A DNA stretch of 64,000 nucleotides from PALSA-911 sp963743035 (GTDB lineage Bacteria; Pseudomonadota; Alphaproteobacteria; Acetobacterales; Acetobacteraceae). The position numbers and the translations under genes are program-made. A model generated the notes under the pieces. The model had not been told where the DNA came from and did not search any database. It worked only from the letters and a program-made list of their open reading frames with translations. How positions within the stretch are numbered: the first letter of the stretch is position 1; every line of letters starts with the position of its first letter. The stretch spans positions 248,001 through 312,000 of the forward strand of contig CAVUOB010000001.1 in assembly GCA_963743035.1 (NCBI GenBank), written 5' to 3'. Of the stretch, positions 54,888-63,718 are shown piece by piece.

Positions 54888-56174
54888 ATGTCTGAAGCTT
54901 CCAACTACGGTTTCGCCACGCTGTCGGTGCATGCCGGCGCCAGTCCCGACCCTGCCACCGGCGCGCGGGCCACGCCGATCTACCAGACCACGTCCTTCGT
55001 GTTCGACGACGTGGACCATGCCGCCTCGCTGTTCGGCCTGCAGGCGTTCGGCAACATCTATAGCCGCATCGGCAACCCCACCAACGCGGTGCTGGAAGAG
55101 CGCGTGGCGGCGCTGGAAGGGGGCACGGCGGCGCTGGCGGTCGCGTCCGGCCACGCCGCGGAGTTCCTGACATTTGCCACGCTGATGCAGCCGGGCGACG
55201 AGTTCGTGGCCTCGCGCAAGCTGTATGGCGGGTCGGTCAACCAGTTCAACCACGCCTATAAAAGCTTCAACTGGACAGTGAAATGGGCCGAGGACGAGAG
55301 CCCGGAGGCGTTCAAGCGCGCCATCACGTCCAAAACCAAGGCGATCTTCATCGAATCGATCGCCAACCCCGGTGGCGTGATCATGGACATCGCCGGCATC
55401 GCCGCGGTTGCGCATGAGGCGGGCGTGCCGCTGATCGTGGACAACACGATGGCGACGCCGTACCTGATCCGCCCGTTCGAGCACGGCGCCGACATCATCG
55501 TGCATTCGGCGACGAAGTTCCTGGGCGGGCACGGCAACTCTATCGGCGGCGTGATCGTCGATGGCGGCAAGTTCGACTGGATGAAGTCCGGCCGCTACCC
55601 GATGCTGTCCCAGCCGCGGCCGGAGTATTCCGGGATGGTTCTGGGTGAAACCTTCGGCAATTTCGGCTTCGCCATCGCCTGCCGGGTGCTGGGCCTGCGC
55701 GATTTCGGTCCGGCGCTGTCGCCGTTCAACGCGTTCATGATCCTGACCGGCATCGAGACGCTGCCGCTGCGCATGCAGCGCCATTGCGACACGGCGTTGA
55801 TCGTGGCGCAGCATCTGGCCAAACATCCCGCGGTCGCCTACGTGAACTATGCCGGCCTGCCCACGGACAAATACCATGCGTTGGCCAAGCGCTATGCGCC
55901 GAAGGGCGCCGGCGCGGTGTTCACCATCGGCCTGAAGGGCGGCTATGACGCGGGGGTGCGGCTGGTATCCAACCTGTCGCTGTTCTCGCATCTGGCCAAT
56001 ATCGGCGACACCAGGTCGCTGGTGATCCACCCGGCCTCGACCACGCATCGCCAGCTCACCGACGAGCAGCGCGCCGCCGCCGGTGCCGGCTCGGAGATCG
56101 TAAGACTGTCGATCGGCCTGGAAGACCCCGCCGACCTGATCGCCGACCTGGACGCCGCACTAGGCGCCGCTTAA
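54888..56174 (+). CDS. metY: O-acetylhomoserine (thiol)-lyase
   Basis: A 428-residue Cys/Met-metabolism PLP enzyme making homocysteine from O-acetylhomoserine and sulfide. Signature TPIYQTTSFVF, cofactor Tyr in YSRIGNPT, the PLP-binding Lys in VHSATKFLGGHGN (about 211) and the C-terminal HPASTTHRQL are present; the length over 420 residues fits MetY rather than cystathionine gamma-synthase. It starts 14 bases after the OsmC gene, placing sulfide assimilation right behind the importer. Closely related lyases cannot be fully excluded. Confidence 0.88.
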   Translation: MSEASNYGFATLSVHAGASPDPATGARATPIYQTTSFVFDDVDHAASLFGLQAFGNIYSRIGNPTNAVLEERVAALEGGTAALAVASGHAAEFLTFATLMQPGDEFVASRKLYGGSVNQFNHAYKSFNWTVKWAEDESPEAFKRAITSKTKAIFIESIANPGGVIMDIAGIAAVAHEAGVPLIVDNTMATPYLIRPFEHGADIIVHSATKFLGGHGNSIGGVIVDGGKFDWMKSGRYPMLSQPRPEYSGMVLGETFGNFGFAIACRVLGLRDFGPALSPFNAFMILTGIETLPLRMQRHCDTALIVAQHLAKHPAVAYVNYAGLPTDKYHALAKRYAPKGAGAVFTIGLKGGYDAGVRLVSNLSLFSHLANIGDTRSLVIHPASTTHRQLTDEQRAAAGAGSEIVRLSIGLEDPADLIADLDAALGAA

Positions 56175-56186
56175 GTCCAGGGGATG

Positions 56187-56235
56187 CAAGGGACGACTGT
56201 CCCTTGCTGGGGGTCCAGGGGGCAAAGCCCCCTGG
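56187..56235. repeat. Two hairpins, inverted copy of the 32.5 kb array
   Basis: CAAGGGA/TCCCTTG (56187-56206) and CCAGGGGGC/GCCCCCTGG (56215-56235). The first has spacer CGACTG where the array at 32505 has CAGTCG, so it is the same unit in reverse orientation, and the order of the two hairpins is reversed too. Located between convergent genes, they might also stop transcription. Confidence 0.75.
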
Positions 56236-56250
56236 CCTTGCCTTGCTCTC

Positions 56251-56802
56251 TCAGATCATCCGCTTCTGCACGCCCTTGAGCGCCATCTTCGGCTTCTTGG
56301 ACGACAGGATGCGCGAATTGATCCCCTGCCAGCCGATTTCCCCGGACAGCCGGCCGAACTCGATCTTCGGGCAGCGGTTCATGATCACCCGTATGCCCGC
56401 CGCCTCTGCCCTGGCGGCAGCTTCGTCGTTACGCACGCCGAGCTGCATCCAGATCACCTTGGGCGGCGTTGGCATCGCCAAAGCCTCGTCGGTGACCCCG
56501 GCGGCGGCTTCGGAGTTGCGGAAGATCTCCACCATGTCCACGGGCTCCGGCAGGTCTGCCAGCGAGCGGTAGACCGGCAGGCCCACGATGGTTTGCCCGG
56601 CGAGGCCGGGATTGACCGGCAGCACCCGAAACCCGCGCTCGGACAGATATTTGGTCACGATGTAGCTCGGCCGCGCCGGATTGTTGGAAGCGCCGACCAG
56701 CGCGATCGAGCGCACATGGGTCAGGATGTCGCGGATCAGCTCGTCGGAATAATGGTCGTGCCGGGAGGGCAGGGGAGCGGAGGGCTGGGAAGTGATGTCC
56801 AT
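56251..56802 (-). CDS. CoA-binding domain protein (YccU-like)
   Basis: A 183-residue Rossmann-fold protein of the CoA_binding_2 family: IALVGASNNPARPSYIVTKYL (about 34-54), RVLPVNPG, and PPKVIWMQLGVRNDEAAARAEAAG. Relatives bind CoA, but no activity is established. It is convergent with the sulfhydrylase gene and has only 12 bases between it and the flavoprotein gene behind it, so both are probably one transcript. Confidence 0.87.
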   Translation of the reverse strand: MDITSQPSAPLPSRHDHYSDELIRDILTHVRSIALVGASNNPARPSYIVTKYLSERGFRVLPVNPGLAGQTIVGLPVYRSLADLPEPVDMVEIFRNSEAAAGVTDEALAMPTPPKVIWMQLGVRNDEAAARAEAAGIRVIMNRCPKIEFGRLSGEIGWQGINSRILSSKKPKMALKGVQKRMI

Positions 56803-56814
56803 GCGCCCATTCTA

Positions 56815-58053
56815 TCAGACCGCCATGCCGGCGCACCAGCCGCTGGACCAGGCCCATTGGAAGTTGTAGCCGCCGAGCCAGCCGGTCACGTCCACGGCCT
56901 CGCCGATCACGTACAGGCCGGGCACGTCGTTCGCCGCCATGCTGCGCGAGGACAGTCCGGCGGTATCGATGCCGCCGATCGTCACCTCGGCCTTGGCGTA
57001 GCCCTCGGTGCCGGAAGGGATGAGCGTCCAGGCTTTCAGCTGGGTGGCCAGGCGGTTCAATTCCTTGTCGGGGATATTGCCGATGGGCCGGGCCGGGTAG
57101 CCGGTTGCCAGTGTGCCGGCGAGGCGCTGGGGCAGGTATTCGGCCAGGATGGTTTTCAGCTCGGCGTTCGGCCGCGCGCGCTTGCGTTCTTGCAGCACGG
57201 GGCCGGCGTCCTGTCCCGGGAGCAGGTCGATCCGGATCGGCTGCTCCGGCTGCCATACGGACGAAATCTGCAGGATCGCCGGCCCGGACAGGCCGCGATG
57301 GGTGAACAGCATGCTTTCGCGAAAACTCTTGCGGTCGCAGCTGGCGATCACCTCGGTCGCCACGCCAGAGAGCGGCTGCATCAGCGCCAGTTCCTCGCCG
57401 CCGAACGTCAAGGGCACCAGAGCCGGGCGGGGCGGCACCAGTTTCAGGCCGAATTGCTCGGCCGCCTGATACGCAAATCCCGTCGCGCCCATCTTCGGGA
57501 TGGACGGCCCGCCGGTGGCCAGCACCAGAGCATCGGCGGTGAAGTCGCCGTGGCTGGTGGCGATGCGGAAGCGATCCGGCCGGCTGATTTCCGTGATCCG
57601 GTGCGACACGCGCACATCCACCGCCGCGGCGGCGCATTCGTCCAGCAGCATCGCCACGACGGCGCGGGCGGAGCCGTCGCAGAACAGCTGCCCCAGGGTC
57701 TTTTCGTGCCAGGCGATGCGGTGCTTGTCGACCAGCGCGATGAAGTCGTGCTGGGTGTAGCGGGCCAGCGCCGATTTGCAGAAATGCGGATTGTTGGAAA
57801 AGAACCGGTCCGGCTTCGCCTCCAGATTGGTGAAGTTGCAGCGCCCGCCGCCGCTGATCAGGATCTTCTTGCCAGCCTGGTCGGCGTGATCCAGCAGCAG
57901 CACCCGCCGGCCCCGGCCGCCCGCCGTGGCCGCGCAGAGCAGCCCGGCGGCGCCGGCGCCGAGAATGACGACGTCGAAATGCTCAGCCCGAAAGCGTTGT
58001 TCTGAAATGGTGCTATCCCAACCGGCGGATGCGGCCGGCGGTAAGGCCGCCAT
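56815..58053 (-). CDS. HI0933/BaiN-type NAD(P)/FAD-dependent oxidoreductase
   Basis: A 412-residue flavoprotein with FAD-binding DVVILGAGAAGLLCAATAGGRG, the family hallmark GKKILISGGGRCNFTN (about 62-77) and C-terminal GLYVIGEAVDVTGWLGGYNFQWAWSSG (by its ends). The first 28 residues precede the fold and overlap the stop of the SDR gene by about 40 bases, and no better start codon is evident, so the true N-terminus is uncertain. Substrate unknown. Confidence 0.85.
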   Translation of the reverse strand: MAALPPAASAGWDSTISEQRFRAEHFDVVILGAGAAGLLCAATAGGRGRRVLLLDHADQAGKKILISGGGRCNFTNLEAKPDRFFSNNPHFCKSALARYTQHDFIALVDKHRIAWHEKTLGQLFCDGSARAVVAMLLDECAAAAVDVRVSHRITEISRPDRFRIATSHGDFTADALVLATGGPSIPKMGATGFAYQAAEQFGLKLVPPRPALVPLTFGGEELALMQPLSGVATEVIASCDRKSFRESMLFTHRGLSGPAILQISSVWQPEQPIRIDLLPGQDAGPVLQERKRARPNAELKTILAEYLPQRLAGTLATGYPARPIGNIPDKELNRLATQLKAWTLIPSGTEGYAKAEVTIGGIDTAGLSSRSMAANDVPGLYVIGEAVDVTGWLGGYNFQWAWSSGWCAGMAV

Positions 58054-58810
58054 CGATCACCAGCTCCGATCCGGTCATATGGCCGGAAGCGTCGGAGGCC
58101 AGGAACAGCACGCCATTGGCGATTTCCTGCGGATCGGCCGGCTTGCCGAGCGGCACGGAGTTGCGCGCGATCTCGTCCGGGTCCAGCGGCGCGTTGCCGC
58201 CGCCGGACGGGCCGGGCATCTTGGTCCAGATCGGCGTGACGATGATGCCGGGATGGACGGAGTTCACGCGGATATTGTCGCCGGCCAGGGCGCATTCCAG
58301 CGCGATGGATTTGGCGAACAGCCGCACCGCGCCCTTGGACGCGCTGTAGCCGGCCAGGCCCGCCGAACCGCGCAGGCCCGCGACCGAGGACATCATGATG
58401 ACCGACCCGCCGCCGGAGCGGCGCATGGCGGGAATGCCGTATTTCACTGTCAGGAACACGCCATCGACATTCACCGCGTTCTGCCGGCGGAAATCCGCCA
58501 GGCTCATGTCGATCGCGGTGCCCATGATGGCGATACCGGCATTGGCGACCAGGATGTGCAGCCCGCCGAAGGTCTTTTCCGCGGCGGCGATGGCGTCCGC
58601 CCAGCCGGCCTCGTCGGTCACGTCCTGGTGCAGATAGATCGCGCTGCCGCCGGCCGCATTGATCTCCGCGACCAGCGCGTTGCCACGGATATCGTCAAGG
58701 TCGGTAACCACCACCTTGGCCCCTTCGCGCGCCAGCGTGCGCGCGCAGGCCGCGCCGATGCCGGATGCGCCGCCGGTCACGAACGCGACCTTGCCCTGGA
58801 CTTGTCCCAC
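58013..58810 (-). CDS. SDR-family oxidoreductase (cyclopentanol/hydroxysteroid dehydrogenase-like)
   Basis: A 265-residue classical SDR: TGGASGIG (about 11-18), DLDD, NAGI, catalytic Ser in MMSSVAG and YSASKGA, ending TGSELVIDGGLTAGR. The open frame extends far upstream, but GTG at 58810 is chosen because CAGGAG lies eight bases before it and the family begins with VQGKVAFVTG. It follows the phosphoesterase gene by 41 bases on the same strand. Confidence 0.88.
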   Translation of the reverse strand: MGQVQGKVAFVTGGASGIGAACARTLAREGAKVVVTDLDDIRGNALVAEINAAGGSAIYLHQDVTDEAGWADAIAAAEKTFGGLHILVANAGIAIMGTAIDMSLADFRRQNAVNVDGVFLTVKYGIPAMRRSGGGSVIMMSSVAGLRGSAGLAGYSASKGAVRLFAKSIALECALAGDNIRVNSVHPGIIVTPIWTKMPGPSGGGNAPLDPDEIARNSVPLGKPADPQEIANGVLFLASDASGHMTGSELVIDGGLTAGRIRRLG

Positions 58811-58851
58811 TTGGAGTCTCCTGCTGATTTTGCCCGTTGATTTTGGGGTGC

Positions 58852-59433
58852 CTATGCCCCGTCCGGATAATCGGTGATCTGCACCTGGTCGGTCGCGGTG
58901 TCCAGCACGGCGAAACTCAGCTGGCGCCCGTTGCGGCTGTCGCGCGCATCCCCCGCCGAGCCGGGATTGATCACCAGGACTTTGCCCACCCGTTCGGCCA
59001 TCTGGTAATGCGTGTGGCCGTACAGCACGTAGTCCGCGTCCACCTCGCCGAAGCGCTTCAGGTGGGAACTGGTCGGATGCACGTAGGATCCGCGCGGCTC
59101 CCACGGTGTGGAATGCACCATCAGCACCTTCTTGTTGCCGAAGGTCAGGTCCCGCCGATGCGGCTGCTCGGCCATCCAGCCCAGCAGGGATTTGTCGATC
59201 CACTCGGCCTCGCGCGCCCGCACGCCGGAGGGCGACAGGAACCCTTCCTCGTGGTTGCCCAGGATCACGTGCGCGCCGACCTCTTTCAGGTAGCGGATCA
59301 CCTCGTTGGAGAAGCGGTATTCATAGATGGAGTCGCCGAGGCAGAGCAGCTCGTCGACCTCCCCCATCATCTCCACCGCGCGCTTCAGCCCGGCGATGTT
59401 GCAATGCACGTCCGAAACGATGCCGAGCTTCAA
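58852..59433 (-). CDS. Metallophosphoesterase (YfcE/MJ0936 type)
   Basis: A 193-residue calcineurin-like phosphoesterase with the complete set of metal-binding motifs: SDVHCN (7-12), LGDSIYE, GNHEEG, VHSTPW and GHTHYQ. Small members hydrolyse phosphodiesters or nucleotide substrates in the cytoplasm. It lies 40 bases after the dioxygenase gene, same strand. Confidence 0.88.
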   Translation of the reverse strand: MKLGIVSDVHCNIAGLKRAVEMMGEVDELLCLGDSIYEYRFSNEVIRYLKEVGAHVILGNHEEGFLSPSGVRAREAEWIDKSLLGWMAEQPHRRDLTFGNKKVLMVHSTPWEPRGSYVHPTSSHLKRFGEVDADYVLYGHTHYQMAERVGKVLVINPGSAGDARDSRNGRQLSFAVLDTATDQVQITDYPDGA

Positions 59434-59473
59434 ATCCGGTATTCCCGTATGACAGGGGGCTGGCTATGCCGGC

Positions 59474-60376
59474 TCAATGCGCCGGCACGATGGAGGACGG
59501 ATCGGCGCCGACGCGGCCTTCGCCGTCCGCCGAGGCGTGGCTCAGCTGGAAATCGTACCGCACGCCCGGCAGGCCGGCAACCGGGCAGGCCGGATCCTTG
59601 GGATCGATGGAAACCACCAGGGATTTCGACACGCCGAACACGGTGTCGCTGTCGATGTGCTCGTCGTCGCCGAAATACAGCGCGGTGACGAGTTCCCGGT
59701 AACCGGGCGCGCCGATCAGGAAGTGGATATGCGCCGGGCGCATGCCGTGCCGGGCCTGGGTCTCCACGAACTGGCCCACCGGCCCGTCCATCGGAATGGA
59801 ATAGCCCAGTGGGCGGACGGTGCGGAAATGATACCGGCCCTGCGCATCGGCGCGGAAATTGCCGCGCGCGTCCATCGTGCCGGGGTCGTTGGCCTGCAGG
59901 TCGTACAGCCCATGCTCGTCGGTCTGCCAGACCTGCACCGTGGCATCGGCGATGCCACGGCCGTCCTTGTCCACCACGCGGCCATACAACACGATCTCCT
60001 GCGCGTCCGGCTCATGCACGATCTGCGCGCCGGCGGGCAGTTCCGGCGCGCCGTCGCGGTAGAACGGGCCGAGCAGGCTGGTCTGGGTGGCGGCTTCCCG
60101 CTTGGTCTTGTCGTGCAGGGCACTCACTATGGCGGACAGGCCCAGCACGTCCGACAGCAGGATGAATTCCTGCCGGATCGGGGTGGAGGCGTGGCCGACG
60201 GCGGTGAGGAACTTGATCCCTTCCAGCCATTCGGCCGGGGTCAGGTTCACCTCGCGGGCGAAGGCGTGCAGGTGGCGCACCGCGGCTTCCATGATCTGGC
60301 GCAGCCGCGGATTGGTGGTGCCGGCCATCTGCTCCAGCACCGCGTCGGTCACGGTGAATTCGTCCAGATCCTGCAT
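59474..60376 (-). CDS. Intradiol ring-cleavage dioxygenase (hydroxyquinol/catechol 1,2-dioxygenase type)
   Basis: A 300-residue Fe(III) dioxygenase with the N-terminal helical dimerisation domain of catechol/hydroxyquinol 1,2-dioxygenases, then the beta-sandwich. The iron ligands are Tyr in EHGLYDLQ and GRYHFRTV and His in MRPAHIHF. The motif LLGPFYRDGAPELPAGA is typical. The substrate (catechol or hydroxyquinol) is not decided by the sequence alone. AAGGAGCAAGTC precedes the ATG. The product is a muconate or maleylacetate, fitting the catabolic theme. Confidence 0.88.
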   Translation of the reverse strand: MQDLDEFTVTDAVLEQMAGTTNPRLRQIMEAAVRHLHAFAREVNLTPAEWLEGIKFLTAVGHASTPIRQEFILLSDVLGLSAIVSALHDKTKREAATQTSLLGPFYRDGAPELPAGAQIVHEPDAQEIVLYGRVVDKDGRGIADATVQVWQTDEHGLYDLQANDPGTMDARGNFRADAQGRYHFRTVRPLGYSIPMDGPVGQFVETQARHGMRPAHIHFLIGAPGYRELVTALYFGDDEHIDSDTVFGVSKSLVVSIDPKDPACPVAGLPGVRYDFQLSHASADGEGRVGADPSSIVPAH

Positions 60377-60570
60377 GACTTGCTCCTTGGTCCAGAAGCC
60401 CCCGGGGATAATGCCTAGGGGATAAGGCCTGGGGCCCTTATAGGCGATCCCGCCGCCGCCCGCACACCCTGGGCCACCATCCCAGCCCGGCGGCCCCAAC
60501 CCCGCGCTGGCGCGGCGGCGCGACCTCGCCTAGGCTCGCCGCAACAATAACGTCCTGGGGAGGAACTTCC

Positions 60571-61836
60571 ATGATGCTGCAACGCCGCATTCTCGGCTGC
60601 CTGGCGACGGGGCTGCTTGCCGCCGTCTCCCTGCTCGCCGCGCCGGCCATGGCGCAGCCCAAGCCCATCACCATCGGCTTCGGCATGGCGCTGACCGGCG
60701 GCCTGGCGCCGAACGGCAAGGCGGCGCTGCTGGCGATGCAGCTATGGGAGGAGGCGGTGAACGCCAAGGGCGGCCTGCTCGGCCGTCCCGTGAAGCTGGT
60801 CTATTACGACGACCAGTCCAACCCCTCCGTGGTGCCGGGCATCTATACGAAGCTGCTGGACGTGGACAAGGTGGACCTGGTCACCAGCGGCTACGCCACC
60901 AACATGGTCGCCCCCGCCATGCCCGTGGTGATGCAGCACAACCGCACCTTCTTCGGCCTGCTCGGCCTCGCCGTGAACAGCGAGTTCAGCTACCCCCGCT
61001 ACTTCTCCTTCGGCCCCACCGGCGGGCCGAAGCCGAAGGAAAGCTTCTCGCGCGGCTTCTTCGAAGTGGCGATGGCGCAGAACCCGAAGCCGCAGACCAT
61101 CGCCATCGTCGGCGCCGACGCCGAGTTCCCGCGCAACGCGCTGGACGGCGCAAGGGCGATCATCAAGGAGAAGGGGCTGAAGATCGTCTACGACAAGACC
61201 TATCCGCCGAGCACGGCCGACTACACCCCGATCGTGCGCGCGATCCAGTCGACCAATCCGGACCTGGTGTTCGTCGCCTCCTACCCGCCCGACACGGTGG
61301 GCATGATCCGCGCCGCGAGCGAGGTGGGGCTGAAGACCAAGCTGTTCGGCGGCGGCATGGTCGGCCTGCAATCCACCGCCATCAAGGCGCAGCTCGGCCC
61401 GCTGCTGAACGGCATCGTCGACTATGATTTCTGGCTGCCCACCCCGGCCTTCGCCACGCCGGAGGCGATGGACATGCTGAAGCGGTATCAGGCGAAATCG
61501 GCCGAGGCCGGGGTGGACCTGCTCGGCTATTACCTACCGCCCTTCGCCTATTCGATGATGCAGGTGCTGCAGCAATCGGTGGAGGCGACCCAGAGCCTGG
61601 ATGACGAAAAACTGGCGGACTACATGCGCAAGACGACCTTCCACACCGTCGCCGGCCCGATCCAGTTCAACGACCAGGGCGAATGGGTGGAGGCGCGGGT
61701 GCTGGAAGTGCAGTTCCAGAACGTCGCCGGCAACGGCGTGGACCAGTTCCGCGACCTGAGCGCCGAAAAGATCCTCTGGCCGCCGGCCTTGAAGACCGGG
61801 GAGGTGATCTATCCCTATAGCGAGGGGAAGAAATAG
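60571..61836 (+). CDS. Branched-chain amino acid-type ABC substrate-binding protein (LivJ-like)
   Basis: A 421-residue type I periplasmic binding protein with a Sec leader ending APAMAQP (about residue 29). Domain I begins ITIGFGMALTGGLAPNGKAALLAMQ and domain II VKLVYYDDQSNPSVV; the Peripla_BP_6 pattern runs to about 380. GGGAGGAAC precedes the ATG. No permease or ATPase genes lie next to it, so it would use a system elsewhere. These proteins often bind aromatic or organic acids rather than amino acids. Confidence 0.88.
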   Translation: MMLQRRILGCLATGLLAAVSLLAAPAMAQPKPITIGFGMALTGGLAPNGKAALLAMQLWEEAVNAKGGLLGRPVKLVYYDDQSNPSVVPGIYTKLLDVDKVDLVTSGYATNMVAPAMPVVMQHNRTFFGLLGLAVNSEFSYPRYFSFGPTGGPKPKESFSRGFFEVAMAQNPKPQTIAIVGADAEFPRNALDGARAIIKEKGLKIVYDKTYPPSTADYTPIVRAIQSTNPDLVFVASYPPDTVGMIRAASEVGLKTKLFGGGMVGLQSTAIKAQLGPLLNGIVDYDFWLPTPAFATPEAMDMLKRYQAKSAEAGVDLLGYYLPPFAYSMMQVLQQSVEATQSLDDEKLADYMRKTTFHTVAGPIQFNDQGEWVEARVLEVQFQNVAGNGVDQFRDLSAEKILWPPALKTGEVIYPYSEGKK

Positions 61837-61877
61837 GCGAAGCCGGCCGCGGCGGACGGGCTCGGGGGAATGCCCGT

Positions 61878-62918
61878 CTGTCCCTGATCCTGCTGCTGCT
61901 GCTCGCGCCGCTCCGGGCTGGCCCGGCGTTTGCGGCCGTTGATCCGCCGGTTTTGGACGTGGCGGCGGTGCCGAACCTGGATGCGGCAGGGCGCGCCGGC
62001 TACGCCGGCTTCCTGCTGATGAACCTGCCGCGCGCCTTCGCCCTGGCCGCGGACGGCAAGTTCGGATGGCACGGCGGTTCGGGCACGATCGAGGCGGTCA
62101 GGGCCCAGGCGCTGCAATCCTGCGCCGACAAGGGCGGCGTCGGTTGCGCGGTATACGCCGAGGATCTGCGCGTGGTCTGGGCCGGCCGCGCGCCGGGCGA
62201 GCTGGCCGCGGTTCCCGGGCCGCTGATCCAGACCGGCGAATACGCATTCGTGCCCGATCCGCGCTTCATCTGGCATGGTCCGCGCGCCGCGCGCGGCGTC
62301 TATGTCTGGGGCCATGGCAAGGCGTACGGCGCGCAGGACCTGCGCGGATTGCAGCCGCCGCCCTATGTGCGGGCGTTCAACAATGCGGGCTTCGACGTCG
62401 TGCGCTTCGACCGGGAGCCCTCGGGCGATTACGCGAACGCCGCCGAGACATGGCTGCGCCAGGGCCTGGTGACGCTGCGCCGCCAGGGCTGGCGCCAGGT
62501 GATCGTCGGCGGCCAGTCGCGCGGCGCCTGGAACAGTTTGCAGATGCTGGACACGCCGGGGCTGGCGGATGCGGTGATCGCCATCTCCCCGGCGAATTTC
62601 GGCGGTCCGTCCGGCTCGGACAACGGCGGGGAGCTGTACGGCATCACCCACGCGGCGGCCGCGCCGGCGGCGCGGGTGGCGGTGGCGCAGTTCAAGGGAG
62701 ATATCTACGTCACCGACCTCGATCGCCGCGCCGGCCAGTTGCGCGACGCGCTGCCTCCGCGCGTGGCGGCGTTCTTGCTGATCGACCAGCCGCCGGGGAT
62801 AACCGGCCATGGCGGCGGCAACAGTGCGGCTTTCGCACTGCGCTATGCGGATTGTCTGCTGCATTTCGTGATCGATCCGACGCCGCCGTCGTCGTGCGGG
62901 TCTTCGGGAAAGAATTAG
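61878..62918 (+). CDS. Exported alpha/beta-hydrolase-like protein, start unclear
   Basis: A protein of about 346 residues with a hydrophobic leader (LILLLLLAPLRAGPAFA) and a serine-hydrolase elbow GGQSRG around 210. No ATG, GTG or TTG occurs in frame between the preceding in-frame stop (61818) and the leader; a CTG at 61878 after GGGGGAA is possible. Alternatively, an out-of-frame ATG at 61870 (ATGCCCGTC) would be the original start with one base now missing in the following C run. It overlaps no gene and follows the binding-protein gene by 41 bases. Confidence 0.7.
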   Translation: MSLILLLLLAPLRAGPAFAAVDPPVLDVAAVPNLDAAGRAGYAGFLLMNLPRAFALAADGKFGWHGGSGTIEAVRAQALQSCADKGGVGCAVYAEDLRVVWAGRAPGELAAVPGPLIQTGEYAFVPDPRFIWHGPRAARGVYVWGHGKAYGAQDLRGLQPPPYVRAFNNAGFDVVRFDREPSGDYANAAETWLRQGLVTLRRQGWRQVIVGGQSRGAWNSLQMLDTPGLADAVIAISPANFGGPSGSDNGGELYGITHAAAAPAARVAVAQFKGDIYVTDLDRRAGQLRDALPPRVAAFLLIDQPPGITGHGGGNSAAFALRYADCLLHFVIDPTPPSSCGSSGKN

Positions 62919-62930
62919 ACCGCCGCCGCG

Positions 62931-63632
62931 TCAGACCCGCGTGCCGAACAGGGCACCGATCCCGGCGGTAACCGCCATGGCTATCGCCCCCCAGAAGGTC
63001 ACCCGGATCGCGGCCTTCAGCATGTCGGCGCCGCCGATCCTCGCGCCCACGACGCCCAGCAACGCCAGGAACAGCAGAGACGCAATCGCCACCGCCTCGA
63101 TCACGAACCGGTCCGGCGTCGCCAGCGCCATCAGCAGCGGCAGGACCGCGCCGACGGCGAACGCGCCCGCCGAGGCCAGCGCCGCCTGGACCGGCCGCGC
63201 CGCGGTCATGGCCGTGATCCCCAGCTCGTCGCGCGCATGGGCGCCCAGCGCGTCATGCGCCATCAACTGCTCGGCGACCTGCAATGACAGCGCCGGCTCC
63301 AGGCCGCGCTTGGCATAGATGGCCGCCAGCTCGCTCAGTTCGGCGCCTCGATTGTCGCTCAGTTCCTGACGTTCGCGCGCGATATCCGCCCGCTCGGAAT
63401 CGGATTGCGAGCTGACCGAGACATATTCTCCCGCCGCCATGGACATCGCGCCGGCCACCAGCCCGGATATGCCGGCGATCAGCACGCTGTCATGCGTGCC
63501 CTGCGCGCTGGCAACGCCGATGATCAGGCTGGAGGTGGACAGCAGGCCGTCATTGGCGCCCAGAACCGCCGCCCGAAGCCAGCCGAGATGCTCGACCGCA
63601 TGGCGCTCCGGATGTCGTGAAAGACGGGCCAT
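62931..63632 (-). CDS. VIT1/CCC1-family transporter
   Basis: A 233-residue inner-membrane protein with about five helices, related to Fe2+/Mn2+ transporters. VLGANDGLLSTSSLIIGVASA (about 23-43) and GAMSMAAGEYVSVSSQSDSERADIARE are typical of the family, with the acidic ExxE region (ERQELSDNRGAELSELAAIY) forming the cytoplasmic metal-binding loop. It is convergent with the hydrolase gene. Confidence 0.9.
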   Translation of the reverse strand: MARLSRHPERHAVEHLGWLRAAVLGANDGLLSTSSLIIGVASAQGTHDSVLIAGISGLVAGAMSMAAGEYVSVSSQSDSERADIARERQELSDNRGAELSELAAIYAKRGLEPALSLQVAEQLMAHDALGAHARDELGITAMTAARPVQAALASAGAFAVGAVLPLLMALATPDRFVIEAVAIASLLFLALLGVVGARIGGADMLKAAIRVTFWGAIAMAVTAGIGALFGTRV

Positions 63633-63718
63633 CGCTTTTCCTCACTCATGACAGCGGCATCGATGCCGGACCAGACCGTATCGCCCCGGACGGAGAACGG
63701 AAACCCAGTGGCACGGTT

